A stretch of 64,000 nucleotides of DNA from Arminella tubonensis (GCF_003240585.1 NZ_PCDP01000039.1:55118-119117); one strand, 5' to 3'; shown: positions 8,480-17,980, numbered from the stretch's first letter. Numbers and translations: made by a program. Notes: generated by a model from the letters alone, not told the origin.

Positions 8480-9847
8480 CTAGTCCTGCTTTGCCGCAGT
8501 CAGATGCGGCGACGTCGATTCATGCGCGATCGTCGGCTTCAAGTTGATCCGCATGTTGCACCAACACGCAAACGCAGAACTCAAGAGCGCAAGGCTCTCG
8601 CCGATCGCCAGGCGATTGTTGGAATTGCTCAGCAGCGTAAACGCGAAAAATAGCAGGCCGAGCGCATAAGTATGGAGTACCGCTCTCGGGATGAGCCCTG
8701 ATCGAAAAGCGCGCCACACCGAAACCACCAGCGAAGCGAGAATCGTCGTCATGACGAATGCGCCGAATGCACCGAAGCGGACCAGCATTTCAAGATAACC
8801 GTTGTGGAGCAGCGTGTATTGAACATTCGCGTAGCGCGTCTGGTGCCATCGCTCCAGCCACTGATTTTCCCAGCCGAACCATGGCGCGGCGGAGATCAGC
8901 TCTCCGGCATTGTACCAGAGCTGCAAGCGCTCATCCATCGAGAAGGGCGTTGCGGTGGATGCGATTGCCCCGGCAACAACCCCGCTGACGTCCCGGCCGT
9001 CATCGATGCCCTCCAGCATCGTGATGGCAGCGGTAACGGTCGGGCCGGCGGTCTTGTTCAGATTATGCCGGACCGTATAGATCCCTGCTAACAATAGGGC
9101 GGCCGCACAGACGATGATGACAACGCCCATTTTCCGTCGGAGATAGGTCAGCGCGACGAGCCCCACGATCGGCAGGGTCACGATCAGCGCGAGCCACACG
9201 CCCTTGGATTTGGCGCCATAGATAGCGATAAAGCAGACAATGATGATCAGCGGCGCCGCAAAATAGGCAAACCGGGCAAAGGCCGGATTGCTCGACTTGT
9301 TCGTCATGTAGTGCAGCAGCCAGAAGGAGGCCGAAATGAGGATCAGTCCGCAGGCGACCGCGCCGTGAATCTGGTTGTTCATGATCAGCGGCTTGACGGT
9401 TTCGCCAGCAAAAATCAGTTGGAAATGCGTCGTTGTGACCAACATCACCACGGCCACGACGAAAAACGCGGCGACAATTCTTTCAAATTGCGCCTCATAG
9501 AGGCCAAACGCGACGCCAAGTATAGGGAAAAAGAAGGGGAAGGCGAAGAGCCAGTCGGATGCTCCAAGATCGTGACCTGGCGTCATGAAATATATGGCTG
9601 CGAACCGCACCACGACATAAAGACCCCAGCCCATGCATAGCCAACCGAGCAAATTGGTCCGCGGCCGATCTTCCATCTTCAGATAGTGGACGAGCGCAAT
9701 GATGGCGAGGATCGCCGACGCGTAACGGTAAGTATCGCTTTCGACGAAAACCGGCGACGCGACAAGTAGCCATAGCACGCATCCGAGCAGCGTCAGCGGC
9801 AGGCCCATGGTCCTCATCGAAACGACCGGGGTTGTTTTCGGGGGCAT
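8480..9847 (-). CDS. O-antigen ligase / polysaccharide polymerase family membrane protein
   Basis: A protein of about 455 residues with roughly ten membrane segments and a large periplasmic loop containing the Wzy_C-type region (GWENQWLERWHQTRYANVQYTLLHNGYLEMLVRFG), typical of WaaL ligases and Wzy polymerases. It works at the periplasmic face of the inner membrane on undecaprenyl-linked sugars. The frame opens with TTG at 9877, but the ATG at 9847 is preferred. It is followed upstream on the same strand by a sugar-phosphate transferase, consistent with a surface polysaccharide cluster. Sequence alone does not separate ligase from polymerase. Confidence 0.8.
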   Translation of the reverse strand: MPPKTTPVVSMRTMGLPLTLLGCVLWLLVASPVFVESDTYRYASAILAIIALVHYLKMEDRPRTNLLGWLCMGWGLYVVVRFAAIYFMTPGHDLGASDWLFAFPFFFPILGVAFGLYEAQFERIVAAFFVVAVVMLVTTTHFQLIFAGETVKPLIMNNQIHGAVACGLILISASFWLLHYMTNKSSNPAFARFAYFAAPLIIIVCFIAIYGAKSKGVWLALIVTLPIVGLVALTYLRRKMGVVIIVCAAALLLAGIYTVRHNLNKTAGPTVTAAITMLEGIDDGRDVSGVVAGAIASTATPFSMDERLQLWYNAGELISAAPWFGWENQWLERWHQTRYANVQYTLLHNGYLEMLVRFGAFGAFVMTTILASLVVSVWRAFRSGLIPRAVLHTYALGLLFFAFTLLSNSNNRLAIGESLALLSSAFACWCNMRINLKPTIAHESTSPHLTAAKQD

Positions 9848-10041
9848 ATCTTCAGCATGCGGTTTGTTTGGCAACAATTGCTTCGGTCCTTTCGCTCCAG
9901 CCGCGCGTCATGCTTGGAAAGCGCCTGAGTATGATCCGGTGACGTTCCTAGTGGCAGCACATGAAGACGGGCTGAAGAAAAGTCCAACTCCCTCATGAAC
10001 TTATGCGTCGCTGTTATAGCTGCCGTTAACACCAATAGCGG

Positions 10042-10629
10042 TCAATGGTCTACACCGTCACCGCGCACAACTTTTAACGCCGTCAGTAACAGTATGCGAA
10101 AATCGAACATGAAGGATCGTCGTGTCAGATATTCTTCATCCAGTTTCACTTTGACCGGAATGGGCAATTCGTCGCGGCCGTTGATCTGCGCCCAACCCGT
10201 CAGTCCGGGTAGCAGCGCCTCGACGCCGCGCGCCGTGCGCAGCTCGATCAGGTCCTGCTGATTGAAGAGGGCCGGCCGCGGACCGACCAGGCTCATGTCG
10301 CCCCTGAGGATGCACCAAAGCTGGGGCAATTCGTCCAAGCTGGACCGCCTCAGAAATGAGCCGATCGGCGTGAGGTAGGACCTGGGATCGCCGAGAAGAT
10401 GGGTTGCGACCGCGGGCGTGTCTGTCCGCATGCTACGGAATTTCGGCATGCGGAAAATGCGATTGCTCCGGCCAACGCGATCGGACCAATAAAGAGCAGG
10501 CCCTGGAGACGTGACCTTGACCGCCGCCGCGATAAAAATGACGGGGATGAGAAGGACCACAGCGGCAACACCGACGACAAGAAGATCGAAAACGCGCTTG
10601 GCGATCGAATATGACATTTTCTCGGACAT
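10042..10629 (-). CDS. Undecaprenyl-phosphate sugar phosphotransferase (Bac_transf family)
   Basis: A 195-residue monotopic membrane enzyme of the minimal phosphoglycosyl transferase type. After a short basic N-terminus comes one reentrant hydrophobic helix (residues ~12-36) and then the family motifs KFRSM, SLDELPQL, LVGPRPAL and LPGLTGWAQINGR. These enzymes transfer a sugar-1-phosphate from a UDP-sugar to undecaprenyl phosphate, starting repeat-unit assembly. It lacks the N-terminal four-helix and CoA-binding-like part of WbaP/WcaJ, so it is the short form. It shares direction with the O-antigen ligase gene (about 195 bp gap). Confidence 0.88.
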   Translation of the reverse strand: MSEKMSYSIAKRVFDLLVVGVAAVVLLIPVIFIAAAVKVTSPGPALYWSDRVGRSNRIFRMPKFRSMRTDTPAVATHLLGDPRSYLTPIGSFLRRSSLDELPQLWCILRGDMSLVGPRPALFNQQDLIELRTARGVEALLPGLTGWAQINGRDELPIPVKVKLDEEYLTRRSFMFDFRILLLTALKVVRGDGVDH

Positions 10630-10804
10630 GTTTCTGTTGTCGCGCGCTACGGCTCTGCAGGTTAACTGACGTCTGGGTCAAATCTCACATTGCGCCGTCT
10701 TTCACAATCGCAAAGGATCGCTTTTCCTCAAGCATGGTCCGAGATTGCACTTGAGGTTGCGGCCACGTAAGAGCTGAAGCGCTACTCAATCGAATGGACG
10801 TCGC

Positions 10805-11746
10805 ATGATATTGGTGACAGGGGCGACCGGCTTCGTCGGGCAGGCACTCTGCGAAGAGCTTGACCGCCGGCAGATCGCGTATCTGCCGACAAGCCGGGCG
10901 CCGCGAAAGGGTTTCCACATGTCGGGTGAGATCGACGGGACGACCGACTGGGCCTCAGGTCTCATCGGCGTGACGACCGTTGTCCATCTTGCCGCCCGCG
11001 TCCACGTCATGAACGACGTCGCGACGGATCCTCTTGCAGCTTTCCGCGCCGTCAACGTGGATGCGACGCTCAACCTGGCCCGTCAGGCCGCGGCCGCAGG
11101 AGCCAGGCGCTTCGTCTTCCTGAGCTCCATCAAGGTGAACGGCGAATCAACAAATCCCGGCAAACCGTTCACTTCACACGACATTCCGCAGCCGGGGGAT
11201 CCCTATGGCCTATCGAAATGGGAGGCGGAGCGGGCTCTGGTTCAACTCGGAACCCAAACGGGAATGGAAATCGTCATCATCCGGCCGCCGCTCGTCTATG
11301 GGCCCGGCGTCAAAGCCAATTTTGCCAGCATGATGGCTTGGGTCCGGCGCGGCGTGCCCCTGCCGCTCGGACGGGTTGCCAACAAGCGCTCACTGGTGTT
11401 CGTCAAGAATCTCGCCGATTTGATTCTTGTCTGCGCTGAGAGCGACGGCGCCGCCAATCGCATATTCCTGGTGAGCGACGGGCGCGACCTCTCCATCGCA
11501 GAATTGTTGCGCAAGCTCGCGGAAGGCATGGGTCGTCCTGTCAGGATTTTTCCTATCTCACCGCGCCTGCTGGAAGCGGTGGCGCGGGCCGCCGGAAAGG
11601 GCGCAGCCGCGCGACGCCTGCTCGGCTCGCTGCAGGTTGATATCAGCGATACGCGCAGTGCTACCGGATGGACACCGCCTTACTCGGTGGACGAAGGCCT
11701 GAGGCAGACGGTACGGGCTTTCCTGAAAGACAATCCGAGGGCGTGA
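10805..11746 (+). CDS. NAD-dependent nucleotide-sugar epimerase/dehydratase (extended SDR)
   Basis: A 313-residue extended short-chain dehydrogenase. It has the Rossmann motif GATGFVG (residues 6-12), the HLAARVHVMND segment seen in WbpV/UDP-glucose 4-epimerase-like proteins, an active-site SSIKVNG, and the YxxxK pair at Tyr134/Lys138 (YGLSK). It likely epimerises or reduces a UDP-sugar for polysaccharide synthesis. Its stop codon abuts the stop of the convergent dehydrogenase gene with no spacer. The ATG follows a 175-bp upstream gap that may hold its promoter. The precise sugar is not predictable. Confidence 0.82.
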   Translation: MILVTGATGFVGQALCEELDRRQIAYLPTSRAPRKGFHMSGEIDGTTDWASGLIGVTTVVHLAARVHVMNDVATDPLAAFRAVNVDATLNLARQAAAAGARRFVFLSSIKVNGESTNPGKPFTSHDIPQPGDPYGLSKWEAERALVQLGTQTGMEIVIIRPPLVYGPGVKANFASMMAWVRRGVPLPLGRVANKRSLVFVKNLADLILVCAESDGAANRIFLVSDGRDLSIAELLRKLAEGMGRPVRIFPISPRLLEAVARAAGKGAAARRLLGSLQVDISDTRSATGWTPPYSVDEGLRQTVRAFLKDNPRA

Positions 11747-13030
11747 TCAAAGGCTCCACACCGCGTGACCGGTGAGCCCCGGATTGCCGAGATCCAACGC
11801 CGCCTTCACATCCACGATCACGCCGCCGGGCTCTAGAAACCCCAGAATGCCCTGCGCATCTTCAACAAGGTACTGCTGATGCGGAACGGCCAGCACGATT
11901 GCATCCAGCGACGGAAAGTCGGCGAGCTCGGTAAAGTGCACGCCGTATTCTTCTTCCGCCTCGCATGGGTTGGCCATGGGGTCGTGAACCAGCGGGGTGA
12001 GCCCGAATTGATGCAGCTCGCGGATAATGTCCGGCACGCGACTGTTTCTGAGGTCCGGAACGTTTTCCTTGAACGTCAGCCCAAATATGCCGATGCGAGC
12101 GCCGTTGATCGGCCTGTTGGCTGCAACCAGCATCTTGATGAGCTTCTGCGCGATGAAGCTACCCATGCCGTCGTTGATCCGGCGACCGGAGAGGATGACC
12201 TCGGGATGGTATCCGAGCTCCTCGGCCTTTGCCGTCAGATAATAGGGATCGACACCGATGCAGTGGCCGCCGACGAGCCCAGGCGTGAACGGCAGGAAAT
12301 TCCATTTGGTCCGAGCCGCCTTCAATACATCGGCCGTGCGGATATCCATCTTCTCGAAGATGATGGAAAGCTCGTTCATCAAGGCGATGTTGAGATCGCG
12401 CTGGGTATTTTCGATAACCTTGGCGGCTTCAGCCACCTTGATGGCCGGTGCCCGGTGAATTCCGGCAGGAACGACGGCGCCGTAAATTGCCGCGATCCTA
12501 TCGAGCGTTTCCGGCGTATCTCCAGCAACGACCTTGACGATGCGCTCGAAGGTATGTTCGCGATCTCCAGGATTGATGCGCTCAGGCGAATAGCCGAGAT
12601 TGAAATCGACGCCCTGCGTCAGGCCCGAGACCTCCGCAAGCACGGGCCCGCAGATGTCCTCGGTAACACCTGGAAAGACGGTCGATTCATAGACGACGAC
12701 GCTGCCTTTTTTCATCACCGCGCCGACCGTACGCGAGGCCGCGATCATCGGGCGCAGATCCGGCTGGCGGTTCTTGTCGATCGGGGTCGGAACGGCGACG
12801 ATGAAGACTGTGCAGTCTTCGAGGTCCTTCAGATCGCTCGTCAGCCGAAGGGTCGTCTCGCGAAGCCGCGAGGCAGGAACTTCGCGTGTCGCGTCCTCGC
12901 CCTTTGCAAGCGCTTTGACGCGCGCCTCCTTGATGTCGAAGCCGACCACGTCGGGGAATCTGGCGGCCAGCGCGATTGCAACGGGCAATCCGACATAGCC
13001 AAGGCCGATCACTGCTATTTTCTCGTTCAC
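11747..13030 (-). CDS. Nucleotide sugar dehydrogenase, TviB/WbpA type
   Basis: A 427-residue UDP-glucose/GDP-mannose dehydrogenase family enzyme. The N-terminal NAD-binding GLGYVGLP, the middle KVIENTQRDLNIALMNE region and the catalytic cysteine (about Cys257, in GGHCIGVDPYY) are all present, followed by the C-terminal UDP-binding domain (FGLTFKENVPDLRNS). The composition is close to the Vi-antigen TviB group that oxidises UDP-GlcNAc or UDP-GalNAc to the uronic acid, supplying an acidic sugar for the polysaccharide made by the neighbouring genes. The donor specificity is inferred from similarity only. Confidence 0.88.
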   Translation of the reverse strand: MNEKIAVIGLGYVGLPVAIALAARFPDVVGFDIKEARVKALAKGEDATREVPASRLRETTLRLTSDLKDLEDCTVFIVAVPTPIDKNRQPDLRPMIAASRTVGAVMKKGSVVVYESTVFPGVTEDICGPVLAEVSGLTQGVDFNLGYSPERINPGDREHTFERIVKVVAGDTPETLDRIAAIYGAVVPAGIHRAPAIKVAEAAKVIENTQRDLNIALMNELSIIFEKMDIRTADVLKAARTKWNFLPFTPGLVGGHCIGVDPYYLTAKAEELGYHPEVILSGRRINDGMGSFIAQKLIKMLVAANRPINGARIGIFGLTFKENVPDLRNSRVPDIIRELHQFGLTPLVHDPMANPCEAEEEYGVHFTELADFPSLDAIVLAVPHQQYLVEDAQGILGFLEPGGVIVDVKAALDLGNPGLTGHAVWSL

Positions 13031-13208
13031 GCTCGTCTTCCCTAGGCAATGGCTGCAATTAGCGCATAGGCGATAGGGATGTCAGCTCAAATCTTTCGGA
13101 AGATCGCGTGAACCGCGGCCTTCCCATTCATTCGATCAGTCGAGCTTCACCAGATTGAGGGCCGGTAACGGCCTCCGGGAAACTTGATCTGGCCGGCGCC
13201 AATGCGCG

Positions 13209-13490
13209 ATGCAGCCGGGGTGGAAATGGCCGCTGAACTGCGGGAGAGGATTCGTGAACGATCCCACCGCCATGGTAGATGCGGCTTTACTTGGGCTCGG
13301 CCTAATATGGACCGCGGTTCCCGACGCATTGAAGCATCTTGAAGACAGAACGCTTATAAGACGGGCCACGTCTTGGTATGTGGACGCCGGATCGATCTCG
13401 CTCTATTGTGCAAACCGCAAATTATGGCCGGCCAAGACACGCGCATTCATTGATTTCGTGGCGAAAAACCCTCGAAGCGAGCGCATGGCG
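13209..13490 (+). pseudogene. LysR-family regulator, fragment of the effector-binding domain
   Basis: About 80 residues resemble the C-terminal substrate-binding part of LysR regulators: VNDPTAMVDAALLGLGLIW followed by the strand-helix end LWPAKTRAFIDFVAKN. No helix-turn-helix domain or start is present upstream, and the frame runs on past the usual LysR end. It is a remnant in the gap between the polysaccharide and kdp regions; the rest of 13031-13555 shows nothing I can assign. Confidence 0.65.
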
Positions 13491-13555
13491 GAGCGATTTT
13501 CGGGCAGCTTTGCGTCGCTTTCGGCATGTTCGAGAAGCAGCCCCTCCGGCGCGGC

Positions 13556-13613
13556 ATTTATAAAATCTTTATATCTTTCCCCCTGGCGTCCTCTCGAACC
13601 TTAATGCGGTTCG
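13556..13613 (+). promoter_or_regulatory. Candidate kdp promoter region / KdpE site
   Basis: An AT-rich stretch from 13556 (ATTTATAAAATCTTTATATC, then TTTCCCCC) stands out against the GC-rich surroundings and recalls the T-rich KdpE site of enteric kdp promoters. It is followed by an inverted repeat CGAACC (13595-13600) / GGTTCG (13608-13613). It lies 120-180 bp before the first kdp ORF. Assignment to KdpE is inference. Confidence 0.4.
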
Positions 13614-13735
13614 GTCGCATATAAAGCCGCGAGACAATCGAGTGATCGTCTCCACGCCAGGAAGAAGAAAGGCGCCTTTCGGAGGCCGGCTCAGTTCTTT
13701 CGACGTTCCACAAAAACAACCAAGGATAACGATCG

Positions 13736-13819
13736 ATGATGGACATTCTTCTTATCGGGATCGGTGCTTTATTTTTTGTGCTGTGCATCGCTTACACCAA
13801 AGCCTGCGACAGCCTTTGA
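13736..13819 (+). CDS. 27-residue membrane peptide at the head of the kdp operon
   Basis: A very short frame encoding one hydrophobic helix (MMDILLIGIGALFFVLCIAY) and a short polar tail. An AAGGA at about 9 nt before the ATG supports translation. It lies 14 bp before kdpF, on the same strand, so it is the first gene of the operon. It is not KdpF itself, which follows. A single-helix peptide might act as an extra small subunit or chaperone of the KdpFABC complex; that is conjecture. ATG codons at 13736 and 13739 are both possible starts. Confidence 0.55.
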   Translation: MMDILLIGIGALFFVLCIAYTKACDSL

Positions 13820-13833
13820 TCGGAGAGACACCC

Positions 13834-13923
13834 ATGCTTCTGGATTATATTCTCGGTGGCGGCGTGACGATCTTCCTCACCGCCTACCTCATCTACGCAC
13901 TCATTCGCCCTGAGCGCTTCTAG
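13834..13923 (+). CDS. kdpF: K+-transporting ATPase small subunit KdpF
   Basis: A 29-residue single-pass membrane peptide ending in the KdpF-typical YLIYALIRPERF. KdpF stabilises the KdpFABC complex in the inner membrane. A GGAGAG ribosome-binding site precedes the ATG by about 7 nt, and kdpA begins 33 bp downstream. Confidence 0.88.
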   Translation: MLLDYILGGGVTIFLTAYLIYALIRPERF

Positions 13924-13956
13924 TCCCATGGCGCCGGATAGGGGAAAGTTAGACCC

Positions 13957-15660
13957 ATGACAGTCAACGGATGGCTCCAGATCCTGCTCTATTGCGGGAT
14001 CGTAATTTTGCTCGTCAAACCGCTCGGCGGTTACATGACGCGTGTCTTCAACGGCGAGCGCACTTGGCTCTCCTATGTCCTTGCTCCAGTAGAGCGGGGA
14101 CTTTATCGTATTGCAGGAACAAGCGAACGCGAGGAGCAGCACTGGACGACCTACGCGATCTCGATGATCGTTTTCAGCCTTGCCGGCTTCTTCGTTCTCT
14201 ATTTGCTGCAACGCCTGCAGGCCAGCCTGCCCTTCAATCCGGCCGGCATGGGCACCATCGGACCCGAGCTCTCGTTCAACAATGCCGCCAGTTTCGTGAC
14301 CAATACCAACTGGCAGAACTATGGCGGCGAGAGCACGATGTCCTATCTCGTGCAGATGGCCGGATTTACCGTCCAGAACTTCACGTCTGCCGCAACCGGC
14401 ATCGTGCTTGCGATCGCGCTGATCCGCGCCTTCGCTCGAGCTTCCGGCAAATCGATCGGCAACTTCTGGGTGGATCTGACCCGATGCACGCTCTATATCT
14501 TGCTCCCGGCCTGCATCGTCATGACGCTTGTCTTCGTCTATCTCGGCGTGCCGCAGACGCTTGGTCCTTACGTCAATGCGACAACGCTGGAAGGCGCGCA
14601 GCAGACCATCGCCGTCGGACCGGTTGCCTCGCAGCTGGCAATCAAGATGCTCGGCACCAATGGCGGCGGCTTCTTCAACGTCAACTCCGCCCATCCGTTT
14701 GAAAATCCGGATGCGATCTCCAACCTGATCCAGATGGTCGCGATCTTTGCGATCGGCGCAGCGCTGACCAACGTCTTCGGACGCATGGTCGGCAGTCAGC
14801 GCCAGGGCTGGGCGATCCTTGCAACCATGGGCGTCCTGTTCCTTTCCGGCGTCATCGTCACCTACTGGGCCGAAGCTGCTGGCAATCCGCTGGTCCACGC
14901 GCTCGGCATCGACGGCGGCAACATGGAAGGCAAGGAAGTCCGCTTCGGCATCACGCTCTCCTCGCTGTTTGCGGTCATCACAACGGCAGCGTCGTGCGGC
15001 GCGGTCAACGCCATGCACGGTAGCTTCACGGCGATCGGCGGCCTGATCCCGCTTATCAACCTGCAACTCGGCGAAGTGATCGTCGGCGGCGTCGGGGCAG
15101 GTTTCTACGGCATCCTGATGTTCATCATCATCGCCATCTTCGTCGCCGGCCTGATGGTCGGGCGCACGCCGGAATATCTCGGCAAGAAGATCGAGGCTAA
15201 GGAAGTGAAGATGGCGATGCTGGCAGTGTTGTGCCTGCCCGCCGGCATGCTGATCTTCACTGCGATCGCCGTCGTGTTGCCCACTGCGGTCGCGTCGATC
15301 GGCAACCCCGGCCCGCACGGCTTCTCGGAGATCCTCTATGCGTACTCGTCGGCTGCCGCCAACAACGGCTCCGCCTTCGGTGGCCTCTCCGGCAACACGA
15401 CCTGGTACAACATCACGCTCGGCATCGTCATGCTGATCGGCCGTTTCCTGGTCATCATCCCGGCACTTGCCATTGCTGGATCACTGATTACCAAGAAGAC
15501 CGTGCCAGCTTCCGCCGGAACGTTCCCGACGGACGGGCCGCTCTTCGTCGGCCTTCTCGTCGGCACGATCCTGATCGTCGGCGGACTGACCTTCTTCCCA
15601 GCCCTTGCCCTTGGACCTGTCGTCGAACATCTGGCGATGATCGCAGGACAGACCTTCTGA
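13957..15660 (+). CDS. kdpA: K+-transporting ATPase subunit KdpA
   Basis: A 567-residue polytopic protein, the K+-selective channel-like subunit of the KdpFABC P-type ATPase. Family features include the N-terminal GGYMTRVFNGERTW, four pore-loop repeats (for example SFNNAASFVTNTNWQNY and LGTNGGGFFNVNSAHPFENP) and about ten membrane segments; the length is normal. It imports K+ at high affinity under K+ limitation or osmotic stress. It sits in the order kdpF-A-B-C-D-E. An AGGGGA precedes the ATG. Confidence 0.97.
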   Translation: MTVNGWLQILLYCGIVILLVKPLGGYMTRVFNGERTWLSYVLAPVERGLYRIAGTSEREEQHWTTYAISMIVFSLAGFFVLYLLQRLQASLPFNPAGMGTIGPELSFNNAASFVTNTNWQNYGGESTMSYLVQMAGFTVQNFTSAATGIVLAIALIRAFARASGKSIGNFWVDLTRCTLYILLPACIVMTLVFVYLGVPQTLGPYVNATTLEGAQQTIAVGPVASQLAIKMLGTNGGGFFNVNSAHPFENPDAISNLIQMVAIFAIGAALTNVFGRMVGSQRQGWAILATMGVLFLSGVIVTYWAEAAGNPLVHALGIDGGNMEGKEVRFGITLSSLFAVITTAASCGAVNAMHGSFTAIGGLIPLINLQLGEVIVGGVGAGFYGILMFIIIAIFVAGLMVGRTPEYLGKKIEAKEVKMAMLAVLCLPAGMLIFTAIAVVLPTAVASIGNPGPHGFSEILYAYSSAAANNGSAFGGLSGNTTWYNITLGIVMLIGRFLVIIPALAIAGSLITKKTVPASAGTFPTDGPLFVGLLVGTILIVGGLTFFPALALGPVVEHLAMIAGQTF

Positions 15661-15671
15661 GGATGATGGTT

Positions 15672-15833
15672 ATGTCGCAGCCGATGTTCAGAAGGCTTCG
15701 AAAGTGCATCGATCCACGCCCCGCCGATCGCGGGCGTGGACCAGGCCAAACGGCCTGCGCCTCCAACATCATCCTGGTGATGATGATCGCGCTGCTTCTA
15801 GGCCTTGCCGCTTTCAGATTTTTTCAGGGTTGA
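15672..15833 (+). CDS. Small single-pass membrane ORF between kdpA and kdpB
   Basis: A 53-residue frame: a basic, Arg-rich N-terminus and a C-terminal hydrophobic helix (NIILVMMIALLLGLAAFRFF). It starts 11 nt after the kdpA stop, with GAGGA overlapping that stop as a plausible ribosome-binding site, and ends 47 nt before kdpB. Upstream in-frame ATGs at 15663 and 15666 are also possible. I do not recognise the family. Its position between two subunit genes and its topology (N-terminus in the cytoplasm, one helix) suggest an accessory peptide, but it could also be a non-coding spacer. Confidence 0.4.
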   Translation: MSQPMFRRLRKCIDPRPADRGRGPGQTACASNIILVMMIALLLGLAAFRFFQG

Positions 15834-15880
15834 CCGGGCGCTCCCGGTTTACCGTTCCCTCTTCTTGCTGGAGTTCATCC

Positions 15881-17971
15881 ATGAGCCAGTTAAAATCCGC
15901 GAGTATCCTGGATAGTCGCATTCTCATCCCCGCCGTGGGTGACGCTTTCAAAAAGCTCAATCCGCGCCATCTTTCCAAGAACCCCGTCATGTTTGTCGTC
16001 GCCGTCGTCTCGACGCTGACCACTATCCTCTTCCTACGCGACCTATTGACCGGTGGTGCTAACCTCGGCTTCGCGCTGCAGATCAACATCTGGCTGTGGT
16101 TCACCGTGCTGTTTGCCAACTTCGCTGAAGCGGTGGCCGAAGGCCGCGGCAAGGCACAGGCCGAATCACTGCGCAAGTCGCGCACCGAAACCCAGGCGAA
16201 GCTTCTGACCGGCACCAGCAGAACCGAATTCAGGCTGGTGCCCGGCACCAGCCTCAAGGTCGGCGACGTCGTTATCGTCGATGCCGGCGACATCATTCCC
16301 TCGGACGGTGAAGTCATCGAGGGCGTCGCCTCGGTCAACGAAGCGGCCATCACGGGCGAATCGGCACCGGTCATCCGCGAATCCGGTGGTGACCGATCTG
16401 CCGTCACCGGTGGCACGCAGGTGTTGTCGGACTGGATCCGCGTCCGGATTACCGCGGCTGCCGGCTCCACCTTCATCGACCGGATGATCGCGCTTGTCGA
16501 AGGCGCTGAACGCCAGAAGACGCCGAACGAGATCGCCCTCAACATCCTTCTCGCCGGTATGACGCTGATCTTCGTGCTTGCCACGGTGACCATCCCAAGC
16601 TTTGCCGCCTATGCCGGCGGCGCGATCCCGATCGTCGTCCTGGTGGCCCTGTTCGTGACGCTGATCCCGACGACGATCGGAGCGCTGCTATCGGCCATCG
16701 GTATCGCCGGCATGGACCGCCTGGTGCGTTTCAATGTGCTCGCCATGTCCGGCCGCGCCGTCGAAGCTGCCGGCGACGTCGATACCCTGCTTCTCGACAA
16801 GACCGGCACGATCACGCTCGGCAACCGCCAGGCAACCTCGTTCCGCCCGGTGAAAGGCGTCACCGAGAAGGATCTTGCCGATGCCGCCCAGCTGGCCTCG
16901 CTCGCCGACGAAACCCCGGAAGGCCGCTCGATCGTCGTGCTTGCCAAGGAACAATATGCGATCCGCGGGCGCGACATGGCGAGCCTCAGGGCCACCTTCG
17001 TACCTTTTACCGCACAGACCCGCATGAGCGGCGTCGATCTGGAAGGTTCCAGTATTCGCAAGGGCGCCGTCGACGCGGTTCTGGCCTACGTCAATGGTGG
17101 CGTCGGCATCCCATCCGGCGTCGGCTCGACCGTGATGTCGCGCACCGGCAGCGATACCGTGCGCGAGCTGCAGGCGATCGCCGACGAAGTGGCCAAGGCA
17201 GGCGGCACGCCGCTGGCCGTTGCCCGCGACGGCCGCCTGCTCGGCATCATCCAGCTCAAGGATATCGTCAAGGGCGGCATCCGCGAGCGCTTCGCAGAAC
17301 TGCGTCGCATGGGTATTCGCACCGTCATGATCACCGGCGACAATCCGTTGACGGCGGCGGCGATCGCGGCCGAAGCCGGCGTCGACGACTTTTTAGCCCA
17401 GGCGACGCCCGAGATGAAACTGGCGCTGATGCGCGAGGAACAGGCCAAGGGCAAGCTCGTCGCCATGTGCGGCGATGGCACCAACGATGCCCCGGCCCTT
17501 GCCCAGGCCGACGTCGGCGTGGCGATGAACACCGGTACGGTGGCTGCCCGCGAGGCCGGCAACATGGTCGACCTCGACAGCGACCCGACGAAGCTCATCG
17601 AGATCGTGGAGATCGGCAAGCAGTTGCTGATGACCCGCGGCGCGCTGACGACGTTCTCGATCGCCAACGACATCGCCAAGTACTTCGCGATCATCCCGGC
17701 GATGTTCATCGCCTTCTATCCGCAGCTGAAGACGCTGAATGTCATGGGGCTGGCGACGCCGCAGAGCGCCATCCTGTCCGCCATCATCTTTAATGCGCTC
17801 ATCATCATCGCGCTGATCCCGCTGTCGCTGAAGGGCGTCAAATATCGCCCGATCGGCGCCGGCGCACTGCTCAGCCGCAATCTGCTGATCTATGGCCTCG
17901 GTGGCATCATCGTCCCGTTCGTCGGCATCAAGGCGATCGACATGGCCATATTGGCCCTCGGTCTCGTCTAA
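15881..17971 (+). CDS. kdpB: K+-transporting P-type ATPase catalytic subunit KdpB
   Basis: A 696-residue P-type ATPase. Visible are the A-domain TGES motif (AAITGESAPV), the phosphorylation site DKTGTITLG with Asp at residue 306, MITGDNPLTA, and the hinge GDGTNDAPALAQADVGVAMN. It hydrolyses ATP to drive K+ import through KdpA. The frame extends 59 codons upstream, but that part is not family-like; the start MSQLKSAS at 15881 is chosen, although its ribosome-binding site (GAG) is weak. Confidence 0.97.
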   Translation: MSQLKSASILDSRILIPAVGDAFKKLNPRHLSKNPVMFVVAVVSTLTTILFLRDLLTGGANLGFALQINIWLWFTVLFANFAEAVAEGRGKAQAESLRKSRTETQAKLLTGTSRTEFRLVPGTSLKVGDVVIVDAGDIIPSDGEVIEGVASVNEAAITGESAPVIRESGGDRSAVTGGTQVLSDWIRVRITAAAGSTFIDRMIALVEGAERQKTPNEIALNILLAGMTLIFVLATVTIPSFAAYAGGAIPIVVLVALFVTLIPTTIGALLSAIGIAGMDRLVRFNVLAMSGRAVEAAGDVDTLLLDKTGTITLGNRQATSFRPVKGVTEKDLADAAQLASLADETPEGRSIVVLAKEQYAIRGRDMASLRATFVPFTAQTRMSGVDLEGSSIRKGAVDAVLAYVNGGVGIPSGVGSTVMSRTGSDTVRELQAIADEVAKAGGTPLAVARDGRLLGIIQLKDIVKGGIRERFAELRRMGIRTVMITGDNPLTAAAIAAEAGVDDFLAQATPEMKLALMREEQAKGKLVAMCGDGTNDAPALAQADVGVAMNTGTVAAREAGNMVDLDSDPTKLIEIVEIGKQLLMTRGALTTFSIANDIAKYFAIIPAMFIAFYPQLKTLNVMGLATPQSAILSAIIFNALIIIALIPLSLKGVKYRPIGAGALLSRNLLIYGLGGIIVPFVGIKAIDMAILALGLV

Positions 17972-17980
17972 CCATTGTTC

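Noticed and set aside
13792..15318. A 508-codon open frame on the minus strand opposite kdpA
   Set aside because: It mirrors the codon bias of kdpA, is full of Asp/His/Arg/Glu without any domain, and lacks a ribosome-binding site.
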